A DNA stretch of 8,679 nucleotides from an uncultured Propionibacteriaceae bacterium. Lineage in GTDB: Bacteria > Actinomycetota > Actinomycetes > Propionibacteriales > Propionibacteriaceae. Both the position numbers and the translations under genes were made by a program. The stretch lies in NCBI GenBank assembly GCA_936941515.1, contig CAKZJI010000243.1, positions 1 through 8,679 of the forward strand, written 5' to 3'. The notes below the pieces were generated by a model. That model saw nothing but the letters and a program-made list of their open reading frames with translations. It was not told the DNA's origin and made no database searches. Positions 1-6,232 of the stretch are shown piece by piece (the stretch's first letter is position 1; each line of letters begins with the position of its first letter).

Positions 1-459
1 GCAGGCGGTCAGCGGCACTCCGATCTCATTGTTCTGGCTTCCGCTGGGGGCGACGGTGGGACCGGCCTGCTCAAGCACCTGGGCCAGCAGGTCCTTCGTC
101 GAAGTCTTGCCAGAGGATCCCGTGATTCCCAGGCTCACCAGCCCGCGCGAGCGCGCCTCCCGCACCACCCCACGACCCAGCCAGGACAACCCCTCCACGG
201 TGTCAGCCACCAACAGGTGGGGCACGTCGGCCTCCGTGACATGATTGCCGAGCACAACCGCCGAGCCAGCTTCCACGGCCTGCGGCGCGAACGAGTGCCC
301 GTCAACCCGGGCCCCGGGAATCGCCACGAAGACACTGCCCGGGGTTGCGAGGCGGTTGTCCAGCACCACATCCGGCCCGGCCATCAGGTCATCGCCCACA
401 AGTTCGACTGCCGCGGGCTGCATCAGGTCAACCAACTCACTGAGTCGCCTAGCCCTCAT
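1..459 (-). CDS. murF: MurF, UDP-MurNAc-tripeptide--D-Ala-D-Ala ligase (partial, N-terminal 153 residues)
   Basis: This is the start of the cytoplasmic ATP-dependent ligase that adds D-Ala-D-Ala to UDP-MurNAc-tripeptide and completes the peptidoglycan pentapeptide precursor. I translated it directly from the minus strand; the gene runs off the left edge. Residues 1-105 resemble the MurF N-terminal UDP-binding domain (TPGSVFVAIPGARVDGH at about 39-55). The Mur-ligase ATP loop GITGSSGKTS lies at 111-120 with K118 as the nucleotide-binding lysine, followed by GSQNNEIGVPLT at 140-151, a motif typical of MurF rather than MurC, D or E. The ATG at 457-459 overlaps the end of murE by 11 bases and is preceded by GGAAGG at 471-476. 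No closer in-frame upstream start was seen. Identity is confident from the motifs and from its place after murE. The central and C-terminal domains are not visible. Confidence 0.95.
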   Translation of the reverse strand, partial: MRARRLSELVDLMQPAAVELVGDDLMAGPDVVLDNRLATPGSVFVAIPGARVDGHSFAPQAVEAGSAVVLGNHVTEADVPHLLVADTVEGLSWLGRGVVREARSRGLVSLGITGSSGKTSTKDLLAQVLEQAGPTVAPSGSQNNEIGVPLTAC

Positions 460-1975
460 CGACCATTTTTCCTTCCTTCTGGCGCCACGCGGCCTGAGCC
501 ACCACAGCGTCATCGAAAGCCACCACGCGGTCACCGATTTGCTGACCCTGTTCATGGCCCTTGCCGAGAATCGCCACAACACTATCGCGTTTACCTTTGG
601 CCAATGCCAACGCGATGGCCTGCCCTCTTTCGGCAGATTCCATGACCTTTGCCCTGTATCCCCTGCTTCCGGCGAGCACAGCCGCTCTGATCTGCGCTGG
701 GTCCTCCGTGCGGGGGTTGTCATCGGTGATGATCACAAGGTCACTCAACTCCGCCGCTGCTCTGCCCATGAGCGGGCGTTTGGCCGCGTCACGATCCCCA
801 CCGCAGCCAATCACCGTGATGACTTGGCGGAACCCCTGCAGAGCCTCCAGGGTGGCGGTGACAGCCTGCGGGGTGTGGGCGAAGTCAACAATTACCGTGG
901 GAGCCCCCTCTGGCAGGTCGACAACGTGCATCCGCCCGGGCACCTGGGCCTTCCTGAGCCCGGCCAGCGCCTCGGCCGCGGGGATGCCTGCGCTCTCCAG
1001 CATGGCGAATGCCATGGCGGCATCAATCATGTTGTGCCAGCCAGGGATACCGAGTTCCAGCTCCACCGGTCCGGAGGATGTGACCAGCCGGGCCCGGCCA
1101 CCCAACGGCCTCAGAGCCTCGTAGCCCAGGATGTGGTAATCCGCCTCGGAGCGTGTTCCCACAGTGGCGCAGGGCAGTCCCGTGCCAACGGCCCGACGGG
1201 CCAGTTCCCTGCCGTGCTCATCATCAATCCAGACCACCGCAGCTCGGGTCCGCTCCGGCACGAAGAGCGCGGCCTTCGCCTCGAAGTAGTCCGCAAGGCT
1301 GGGATGGAAGTCCAGGTGGTCCCTGCCGAGATTGAGGAAGGCGGTGACCGTGAACCGGATGGCATCGACCCGCGCCAGCGTCATGGCATGGCTGGAGACC
1401 TCAATGGCAACGGCGTCGGCATCGCGTTCACGCATCACCGCGAGCAACGCCTGGAGATCAGGGGAGTCGGGGGTGGTGACGGTACTGCGTCCCGACGCAA
1501 GAGGCTCACCGCCGATGCGGAACCCCAGTGTCCCGATGGTGCCGACCCGATATCCCGCAGTTGTCAGGGCAGCCTCCAGCAGGGCCACCGTCGTGGTCTT
1601 GCCGTTGGTGCCGGTGACGCCGAAGAGCTGGAGGCTCTCCGCTGGGCTTCCGAAGACACGGGCGCTGACCGCAGCCATGACCGGGCGAAGGGAATCGGTC
1701 ACCAGCACGGGCACCTGGGTCCCGGCGATCTGCGCAGCCCCTGCCGGGTCCGTCAGAATCGCCGCTGCCCCCTGGGAAACGGCCTGGACTGCGAACTGCG
1801 CACCATGGAAGCGCCCCCCCGGGAGGGCGATATAGAGCTCACCGGGCAACACCTCCCGGGAGTCATGCCTGACCCCGGTGACGCACACCTCTTCAGGATC
1901 TCCGGTGACGGGGAGCCCCGCCAGCATCTCGGCGAGGTTGATGGCTGTTGTCGTGTCAGGTCGGATCGCAGTCAT
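449..1975 (-). CDS. murE: MurE, UDP-MurNAc-L-Ala-D-Glu--diaminopimelate ligase
   Basis: This cytoplasmic Mur ligase adds the third amino acid to UDP-MurNAc-L-Ala-D-Glu. It has 508 residues, normal for MurE. Visible motifs are the ATP loop GTNGKTTT (122-129, K126), TTPD (167-170), EVSSHA (192-197), NLGRDHLDFH (215-224), an EAKAAL segment whose K234 is the expected carbamylated lysine, GCGGDRD (390-396), DDNPR (418-422) and GKGHEQGQ (471-478). In characterised MurE enzymes the DNPR motif goes with diaminopimelate, whereas lysine-adding enzymes carry another sequence there, so a DAP-type wall is inferred; the motif does not separate meso- from LL-DAP. The start ATG overlaps the ftsI stop as ATGA. 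No strong Shine-Dalgarno sequence was seen just upstream, which suits translational coupling. The stop is TAG. Confidence 0.97.
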   Translation of the reverse strand: MTAIRPDTTTAINLAEMLAGLPVTGDPEEVCVTGVRHDSREVLPGELYIALPGGRFHGAQFAVQAVSQGAAAILTDPAGAAQIAGTQVPVLVTDSLRPVMAAVSARVFGSPAESLQLFGVTGTNGKTTTVALLEAALTTAGYRVGTIGTLGFRIGGEPLASGRSTVTTPDSPDLQALLAVMRERDADAVAIEVSSHAMTLARVDAIRFTVTAFLNLGRDHLDFHPSLADYFEAKAALFVPERTRAAVVWIDDEHGRELARRAVGTGLPCATVGTRSEADYHILGYEALRPLGGRARLVTSSGPVELELGIPGWHNMIDAAMAFAMLESAGIPAAEALAGLRKAQVPGRMHVVDLPEGAPTVIVDFAHTPQAVTATLEALQGFRQVITVIGCGGDRDAAKRPLMGRAAAELSDLVIITDDNPRTEDPAQIRAAVLAGSRGYRAKVMESAERGQAIALALAKGKRDSVVAILGKGHEQGQQIGDRVVAFDDAVVAQAAWRQKEGKMVDEG

Positions 1976-3987
1976 TCCCAGGTCGTCGGTCTCTCGGGGG
2001 CAGGAGTTGAGGAAGGCAGCACGTTATAACGTGGCAAAGCCATCTGAAGCACGTTGTTTACCACGGGTAGCGCTAGTTGACTACCGAGATTCCCGTTGGT
2101 GGGCTGGTCCAAGACCACATAGACGAGCAATTGCGGGTCCTCAGCGGGCGCAACACCCACGAAGGAGGCGGTATAGCCGTTATAGCATTTGCAGTTGGCG
2201 TCGTAGCGCTGAGCTGTTCCAGACTTGCCCGCCGTTCGGTATCCGGGGATGGACCGGTCCTCCTTGGAGTCGGCGATCACCGACTCCATCATGTCCCGCA
2301 CCATGGAGGAGGCCTCCGGGGAGATGACCTGATGCGAGGTGGGGGCGGGCAGGGTGACGGCGGTTCCGTCGGGATTCGTGGCTGACTTGATGATGGTGGG
2401 CTGATGGTAGGTGCCGCCGTTGACCGCGGCACTAACCGCCGCCCCCATCTGCACAGTGGACACCGACAGGCCCTGACCGAAGGAGATCTGGTCACGGGTG
2501 TAGTCGGCCATGTCCGGGCCCGGGAGATAACCGCTGGCCTCTGCGGGAAGACCCGACCGGGGAGCTGCCCCGAGCCCGAAGGATGTCAGATAGCTGTGCA
2601 GCCTGTCTTTATCCATCTGTCGCGCAAGCTGAATGGTCCCGATGTTCGAGGACTGGGCCACCACTCCCCTGGCGGTGAGCTTGATCGTGCCGTGCTCAAA
2701 GGAGTCGGTGACGTATCCGCCGCCTGAGGCTATCCGGGAGGGAACCTCCAGCCTCGTGTCCGGGGTCACCAGCCCAGAGTCGGCCAGGGCAGCCATCGTC
2801 AGCACCTTCTCTGTCGATCCTGGTTCAAATGCCTCCGTCACACTGCGGTTGCCCAGATCTCCCGGATCAGCCGCCCCTGGTTTGCCGGAGTCGAAAGAGG
2901 GCAGCGTGGCCATCGCCAGGATCTCCGAGTTCTTCGGATTCATCACCAAGACGCTGCCCGTCTTCGCACCAGACTTGGACATGCCGTCCGCCAGGGCCTG
3001 CTGAGCGACCCACTGCAGGTCAGCATCCAGGGTCAGCGCATAGTTGGTGCCGTCGATCGCCGGGACGAGGACATTGGTTCCCAGTGGGATCCTGCCGTAG
3101 GTTGAGCGATCGTAGACCTCGGAGCCGGGTGTGCCCGCCAGTTCTGAGTTCAGCAGTCCCTCAAGCCCCGCAACCCCAACGCCCTCGCCGTTGACGAAAC
3201 CGATGACGTTGCTGGCCAGAGCGCCGTTGGGGTAGGTGCGGAGCGGATCCTGCTGCGCAAACAGCCCATACCAGCGCCGTTTGCCCTCCCCATCGGGGCC
3301 GAGACGCATGTCCTGCTCTATGGCGGTCCAGGTGGATGCCGGCACGTGCCGGGCAATCTCCTCGTATTGCGAGTTCTCCTTCTTCAAAATCGTGAGGTAC
3401 TTGGACTCTGAGCCACCCAGGTGCCGGGACAAAATCTTCGCGACGGCCGCAGGCGCAGCCGCACCGAGTTCCTGCTCTGCCGGGGTCATGGGTCTGCGCT
3501 TGTCAGCGCCGTTGGTCTGCACCATGTCAGGGTCCGCGGTGATGTGGAAGGCGGGTTCCGTGGTCGCCAGCACCACCCCGTTGCGATCGGAGATCCCCCC
3601 CCTGTTGGGCAGCAGGTCACGCGCATTCTGCATCTTCATGGCAGCTTCTGCGGCGATGGTCTGCGCCTCAATGGCCTGCAGTTGCACGGCCCGCCCCAGA
3701 CACACCAGCACAAACACCAGAGTCGCCACCATGAAGGTCCGAATCCGAAGGCTCGAACGCCCGACCGGCAGCCGCCAGGCTTTGCGATACTGACGGGTCT
3801 TCGAACGTTCCGAGCTGGGCCGCCGCGAGGCTCCCGGTCGCTGCTGACGGGCACCGGCACGTCCTGAGGCGGAAGGGCGTTTCGCGGATGTGGCAGGCCG
3901 ACGTGACGACGTGGGAGGCTTTTTCGCCGTTGCCTCACCCGAAGAGCGCGACGAGCCTCCTCGGGACCGCCGGCTGGAGTTGCTCAT
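1972..3987 (-). CDS. ftsI: FtsI/PbpB, class B penicillin-binding protein of the divisome
   Basis: This is the septal peptidoglycan transpeptidase, a bitopic membrane protein with an extracytoplasmic catalytic domain that works with FtsW and FtsQLB. It has 671 residues. Residues 1-80 are a Ser/Arg/Pro-rich, strongly basic and probably disordered cytoplasmic tail. A single membrane segment covers about 84-103. The pedestal follows, with RGGISDRNG at 129-137, and then the transpeptidase domain with SxxK (S391-T-E-K394, S391 the acyl-enzyme serine), SxN (S446-S-N448) and KSGT (588-591). No PASTA repeats are seen at the C terminus, which ends in a short Pro/Thr-rich tail. Two cysteines, C599 and C601, sit just after the KSGT strand. 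The ATG overlaps the stop of the ftsL-like gene by 4 bases and has purine-rich GGGGAAGG directly before it plus GGAG further upstream. Confidence 0.96.
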   Translation of the reverse strand: MSNSSRRSRGGSSRSSGEATAKKPPTSSRRPATSAKRPSASGRAGARQQRPGASRRPSSERSKTRQYRKAWRLPVGRSSLRIRTFMVATLVFVLVCLGRAVQLQAIEAQTIAAEAAMKMQNARDLLPNRGGISDRNGVVLATTEPAFHITADPDMVQTNGADKRRPMTPAEQELGAAAPAAVAKILSRHLGGSESKYLTILKKENSQYEEIARHVPASTWTAIEQDMRLGPDGEGKRRWYGLFAQQDPLRTYPNGALASNVIGFVNGEGVGVAGLEGLLNSELAGTPGSEVYDRSTYGRIPLGTNVLVPAIDGTNYALTLDADLQWVAQQALADGMSKSGAKTGSVLVMNPKNSEILAMATLPSFDSGKPGAADPGDLGNRSVTEAFEPGSTEKVLTMAALADSGLVTPDTRLEVPSRIASGGGYVTDSFEHGTIKLTARGVVAQSSNIGTIQLARQMDKDRLHSYLTSFGLGAAPRSGLPAEASGYLPGPDMADYTRDQISFGQGLSVSTVQMGAAVSAAVNGGTYHQPTIIKSATNPDGTAVTLPAPTSHQVISPEASSMVRDMMESVIADSKEDRSIPGYRTAGKSGTAQRYDANCKCYNGYTASFVGVAPAEDPQLLVYVVLDQPTNGNLGSQLALPVVNNVLQMALPRYNVLPSSTPAPERPTTWE

Positions 3988-4556
3988 CCTTCCCCATCTC
4001 CAGTGGCATCCACTCCGGCCTGGGCGGGGGGTTCGGCTGGGCTCTCCTGGGAATCAGCCCGGGTCTGCGAATCAGCCGACGACTCGGCTGACGGCTCAGT
4101 GGAGGGCGCAGGGGTCTCTGGCGCATGGGTCTGCGGGGATCTACCCGACAGGAATGGCGCCTCGTCGCCCGCCACGGGCTGCGGTTCTCCCCTGACGGTC
4201 CCGGTCGGCAGATCGACGAAAGCTGGATAAGGATTGGGAACCATTCCCAACTCAGCGGCCCTGAGCGCCAGGGAACCGCTGCTGGAGACCCGCTGCAGCT
4301 CGGTCTTGAGAGCCGCCTCCTCGTAAGACAGCCTCTCAGCCTCTTTCCGCAGCGCGGACAGGTCGCGAGACTGGGTTCCAACCTGCGTGGTGACGATCAT
4401 CACGACGCCCATGCCGAGGACGACGAGCATCGCCAAGATCAGCAAGAACCCGAATGTGGAGACAGTGGCTGGAGCCGCGGCTACGATGCGCAGCCTCGGG
4501 CGCTGGGGGGCTGGTTGCGTGGGGACAGGCTCAACTTCAGCAGCGAGTGCACTCAC
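3984..4556 (-). CDS. ftsL: FtsL-like bitopic division protein
   Basis: This is a small single-pass membrane protein lying between rsmH and ftsI, the conserved place of ftsL. FtsL joins FtsB and FtsQ to activate FtsWI at the septum. It has 190 residues: a Pro-rich cytoplasmic stretch 1-30, one hydrophobic segment at about 33-56, then a heptad-like region at about 62-92 ([11 protein letters not shown] and following) suited to a coiled coil, and the segment [20 protein letters not shown] at 100-119, of the kind seen in actinobacterial FtsL/septum-initiator-like proteins. Residues from about 125 to 190 form a Pro/Ser/Glu/Asp-rich low-complexity tail expected outside the membrane. The start is GTG, overlapping the rsmH stop as GTGA, with a full AAGGAGG ribosome site at 4561-4567. 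FtsL diverges fast in sequence, so naming relies largely on topology and position. Confidence 0.85.
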   Translation of the reverse strand: MSALAAEVEPVPTQPAPQRPRLRIVAAAPATVSTFGFLLILAMLVVLGMGVVMIVTTQVGTQSRDLSALRKEAERLSYEEAALKTELQRVSSSGSLALRAAELGMVPNPYPAFVDLPTGTVRGEPQPVAGDEAPFLSGRSPQTHAPETPAPSTEPSAESSADSQTRADSQESPAEPPAQAGVDATGDGEG

Positions 4557-5512
4557 GATGCCTCCTTGATACGGATTGCCGCGCGGAGCCGGGCTGACGC
4601 CGCGCGAGGGTTGGACTCGATCTCCTCCGCCGCGGGCCTCTCGGCCCCGCGTGTGAGCAGTTCGAACTGTGGTTTGAGGTGTTCGGGGACCACGGGCATG
4701 TCACGCGGTGCGCGATCCGTGGCGAGGGCCGCGAAGTTCTGCTTGACCTGGCGGTCCTCCAGGGAGTGATAGGACAGGACGGCGATGCGGCCGCCAACAG
4801 CAAGCTGCGCCATCGCACTGGGAACAGCGCGGGCCAAAACCCGCAGCTCGTCGTTGACCTCGATCCGAAGCGCCTGGAATGTGCGTTTGGCCGGGTGTCC
4901 ACCAGAGTGCCGCGCTGCCACGGGAATCGCCTGCGTGATCACATCGACCAGCCGGGCAGAAGATTCGAAGGGCCGCTCCTGGCGTTCCCTGACGATGGCG
5001 TCCACGATCCGTGAGGCAAACCGTTCCTCCCCATAACCGCGCAGAATCCGCAGCAGTTCCGCCGGGGTCCTGGAGTTCAGCACATCAGCGGCACTCGGCC
5101 CGACCCCGGGGGTCATGCGCATGTCGAGGGGCGCATCGACCCGGTAGGCGAAGCCCCGCCGCTCGTGATCAATCTGGAGAGAGCTCAGGCCCAGGTCGGC
5201 CAGGATGGCCTGCACCTGGACGATCCCGAGGTCATGCAGCACCTCAGGCAGCTCGTCATAGACCGCCTGAGCCAGTGTGACTCTTCCCGCCCATGGGCCG
5301 AGACGTTCCTCAGCCAGCGCCAGAGCCTCGGGATCCCGGTCGATGCCGACGAGCCGGGCTGACGGGCAGGCTTCCATCAGTTCCCGCGCATGCCCTGCCA
5401 AACCAAGCGTGAGATCGACGTAGACAGCTCCCGGCTCGCTGAGGGCAGGAGCCAGCAGAGCGACGATGCGGTCGAGCATGACCGGGTCATGGCACGCAGT
5501 CGGCAGCGGCAT
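4553..5512 (-). CDS. rsmH: RsmH (MraW), 16S rRNA C1402 N4-methyltransferase
   Basis: This S-adenosylmethionine-dependent methyltransferase modifies N4 of C1402 in 16S rRNA at the ribosomal P site. With the start chosen here it has 319 residues, normal for the family. Motifs in order are the N-terminal CHDPVML (7-13), SAM-loop region [10 protein letters not shown] (32-41), IDRDPEAL (57-64), ADLGLSS (105-111), [14 protein letters not shown] (120-133), [18 protein letters not shown] (206-223), SYHSLEDR (247-254) and [11 protein letters not shown] (301-311). The reading frame is open upstream as far as 5731, inside mraZ. The ATG at 5512 is preferred because it puts CHDPVML at the family's usual distance from the N terminus and has AAAGGA at 5520-5525, seven bases upstream. 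Upstream ATGs at 5611 and 5545 lack good ribosome sites. GLAGH in the SAM loop differs slightly from the GGGGH or GLGGH forms I recall for the family. Confidence 0.96.
   Translation of the reverse strand: MPLPTACHDPVMLDRIVALLAPALSEPGAVYVDLTLGLAGHARELMEACPSARLVGIDRDPEALALAEERLGPWAGRVTLAQAVYDELPEVLHDLGIVQVQAILADLGLSSLQIDHERRGFAYRVDAPLDMRMTPGVGPSAADVLNSRTPAELLRILRGYGEERFASRIVDAIVRERQERPFESSARLVDVITQAIPVAARHSGGHPAKRTFQALRIEVNDELRVLARAVPSAMAQLAVGGRIAVLSYHSLEDRQVKQNFAALATDRAPRDMPVVPEHLKPQFELLTRGAERPAAEEIESNPRAASARLRAAIRIKEAS
4561..4567 (-). promoter_or_regulatory. Strong ribosome binding site of the ftsL-like gene
   Basis: AAGGAGG, a full match to the anti-Shine-Dalgarno core, lies inside the last codons of rsmH, four bases before the GTG at 4554-4556. 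It decides the GTG start of the ftsL-like gene and is the strongest ribosome site seen in the window. Confidence 0.8.
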
Positions 5513-5581
5513 CTTCCTGTCCTTTCTCACGATCCTCGTCTTCATCGGCCCCCGGGCGGGAGGTTCCCCCACCGGAGTGGA

Positions 5582-5606
5582 CCTGGCCTCGGGGAAGTAG
5601 GCCAGG
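5582..5606 (-). repeat. Inverted repeat, 7-base arms, in the mraZ-rsmH gap
   Basis: CCTGGCC (5582-5588) and GGCCAGG (5600-5606) are perfect complements around an 11-base loop. In the minus-strand transcript this could fold as a GC-rich hairpin. No U-run follows in the direction of transcription, so it is not a standard intrinsic terminator. It could serve as a stability or attenuation element, or be chance in GC-rich DNA. Confidence 0.5.
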
Positions 5607-5626
5607 GTCATCCCCGGTGATGGACC
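5606..5626 (-). repeat. Second inverted repeat with one bulge, adjoining the first
   Basis: GGTCATC (5606-5612) pairs with GATGGACC (5619-5626) if one base is bulged, around a 6-base loop. It shares base 5606 with the neighbouring inverted repeat, so the mraZ-rsmH leader could fold into two adjacent hairpins. Function unknown. Confidence 0.4.
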
Positions 5627-5642
5627 ACCCTCTCGGGAGCCA

Positions 5643-6077
5643 TCACTGACCCAGCTGGGCCAGCAGCTCGGCATCCAGTTCGGCGAAACCGGATTCCTGC
5701 TCCGCCTGGTACTCGGCCCAGTGGCTGGCATCCCAGATCTCGGCCCGGTTCATGGCGCCAATCACCACGACGTCACGGTCCAGACCGGCGTATGCCCGCA
5801 GGATCGGGGGGATCGTGATCCTTCCCTGCCGGTCCGGCACCTCGAAGCTGGCCCCCGCGGTCAGCATGCGCTGGTAGTCGCGGACCTGCTTCAACGTGGC
5901 CGGGGCTGCGCTCACAGGAGCCATGAGCGCCTCGAAGGTCTCCTTCGGATAGATGGCGAGCGCACGCTCCTGCGTCCGTGTCACCACGAGCCCCCCCTCC
6001 AGAGCTTCACGGAACTTTGCGGGGAGGATCAGGCGGCCCTTGTCGTCGAGCTTCGGCGTGTGTGTTCCAAGGAACAC
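5643..6077 (-). CDS. mraZ: MraZ, AbrB-fold transcription regulator of the dcw cluster
   Basis: MraZ is a DNA-binding protein of the double SpoVT/AbrB fold. In characterised bacteria it forms ring-like oligomers, binds direct repeats before its own operon and represses it. The chosen start GTG (6075-6077) gives 144 residues beginning (M)[14 protein letters not shown], the family's usual N terminus and length. The two DxxxR signatures are D11DKGR15 and D82RQGR86, each in one AbrB-like half; residues 103-116 ([14 protein letters not shown]) are also typical. The frame extends to an ATG at 6110, but those 11 extra residues would be encoded by the operator repeats and have no family counterpart. 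AAAGGGGG at 6085-6092, seven bases from the GTG, supports the shorter start. It is the first gene of the minus-strand operon and probably controls it. Confidence 0.95.
   Translation of the reverse strand: MFLGTHTPKLDDKGRLILPAKFREALEGGLVVTRTQERALAIYPKETFEALMAPVSAAPATLKQVRDYQRMLTAGASFEVPDRQGRITIPPILRAYAGLDRDVVVIGAMNRAEIWDASHWAEYQAEQESGFAELDAELLAQLGQ
6062..6077. repeat. Perfect inverted repeat over the mraZ start codon
   Basis: GTGTTCC and GGAACAC, perfect 7-base arms around two central bases, exactly cover the GTG start codon and the next codons of mraZ. In mRNA the same bases could fold as a 6-pair stem with a CUUG loop, placing the start codon in the stem. It may be an operator half-site pair, a translation control hairpin, or a by-product of the conserved FLGT codons. 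Confidence 0.5.
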
Positions 6078-6084
6078 CCGGGCA

Positions 6085-6092
6085 CCCCCTTT
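6085..6092 (-). promoter_or_regulatory. Ribosome binding site deciding the mraZ GTG start
   Basis: AAAGGGGG on the minus strand lies seven bases before the GTG at 6077. It overlaps the end of the last operator repeat. No comparable site at proper spacing precedes the ATG at 6110. Confidence 0.6.
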
Positions 6093-6150
6093 CCTCCACA
6101 AAGCCCCCATTTTGCTCCACTTGCCCCCACATTACCCCACTTTCCTCCAC
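6090..6150 (-). promoter_or_regulatory. Array of six MraZ-type direct repeats (operator)
   Basis: On the minus strand six units follow one another without gaps: GTGGAGGAAA (6150-6141), GTGGGGTAAT (6140-6131), GTGGGGGCAA (6130-6121), GTGGAGCAAA (6120-6111), ATGGGGGCTTT (6110-6100) and GTGGAGGAAA (6099-6090). All share RTGGRG, and starts are 10 bases apart except one step of 11, so all cores face roughly the same side of the helix. MraZ in E. coli is known to bind a small set of TGGGN repeats spaced about one helical turn apart before its own gene. Form, spacing and position all match, so this is very probably the MraZ autoregulatory operator, with an unusually long array. Binding is inferred from pattern and position only. 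Confidence 0.8.
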
Positions 6151-6156
6151 TTTCTT

Positions 6157-6162
6157 GTTATC
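6157..6162 (-). promoter_or_regulatory. Candidate -10 element of the mraZ/dcw promoter
   Basis: GATAAC on the minus strand resembles the GATAAT-like -10 hexamers of high-GC actinobacteria. Transcription from it would start near 6150, at the first operator repeat, so MraZ bound there would block initiation or promoter escape. No convincing -35 hexamer was found at 16-19 bases. Confidence 0.35.
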
Positions 6163-6185
6163 TGGGGTGTGTTTGCGGAATGCCC

Positions 6186-6191
6186 TAGGCT
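6186..6191 (+). promoter_or_regulatory. Candidate -10 element of the moxR operon
   Basis: TAGGCT fits the loose TAnnnT -10 pattern and would give a start near 6198 and a leader of about 35 bases. It lies about 24 bases from the opposing GATAAC, so the two promoters would be tightly divergent. No good -35 was seen; weak evidence. Confidence 0.25.
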
Positions 6192-6232
6192 TCAGTCACG
6201 TCCGAAAAGCGTCATCAGTTCCGAGGAGCCCC

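Larger units (their letters stand above)
5513..5642 (-). other. mraZ-rsmH intergenic gap (130 bases)
   Basis: This is the only real gap within the minus-strand gene run; all later junctions overlap. It holds the rsmH ribosome site (AAAGGA, 5520-5525) and two consecutive inverted repeats, annotated separately. No clear promoter was seen. The rsmH frame is open across it, but this region shows no recognisable protein motif, so I treat it as untranslated. Confidence 0.6.

Noticed and set aside
245..2029. A 594-residue open frame on the plus strand opposite murE
   Set aside because: It is antisense to a fully motif-supported murE and shows no recognisable domain. Long antisense frames are expected in high-GC coding DNA because of third-position GC bias.
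5582..5626. Intrinsic terminator after mraZ
   Set aside because: The stems are GC-rich, but no T-run follows either of them in the direction of transcription, and the essential division genes lie downstream.
5513..5731. N-terminal extension of rsmH by up to 73 residues
   Set aside because: The frame is open but overlaps mraZ, lacks family motifs and lacks good ribosome sites; the ATG at 5512 gives the normal family length.
6062..6077. LexA (SOS) box at the mraZ start palindrome
   Set aside because: The actinobacterial SOS box has GAAC and GTTC arms in the opposite order with four bases between; here the arms are GTTCC and GGAAC with two between.
6090..6150. CRISPR array
   Set aside because: The repeats are only 10-11 bases with no spacers and lie in a promoter position; they fit a transcription factor operator.
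5978..6232. Upstream extension of the moxR frame by 85 codons
   Set aside because: It runs antisense through mraZ and the operator repeats, has no MoxR family counterpart, and the ATG at 6233 has a ribosome site.
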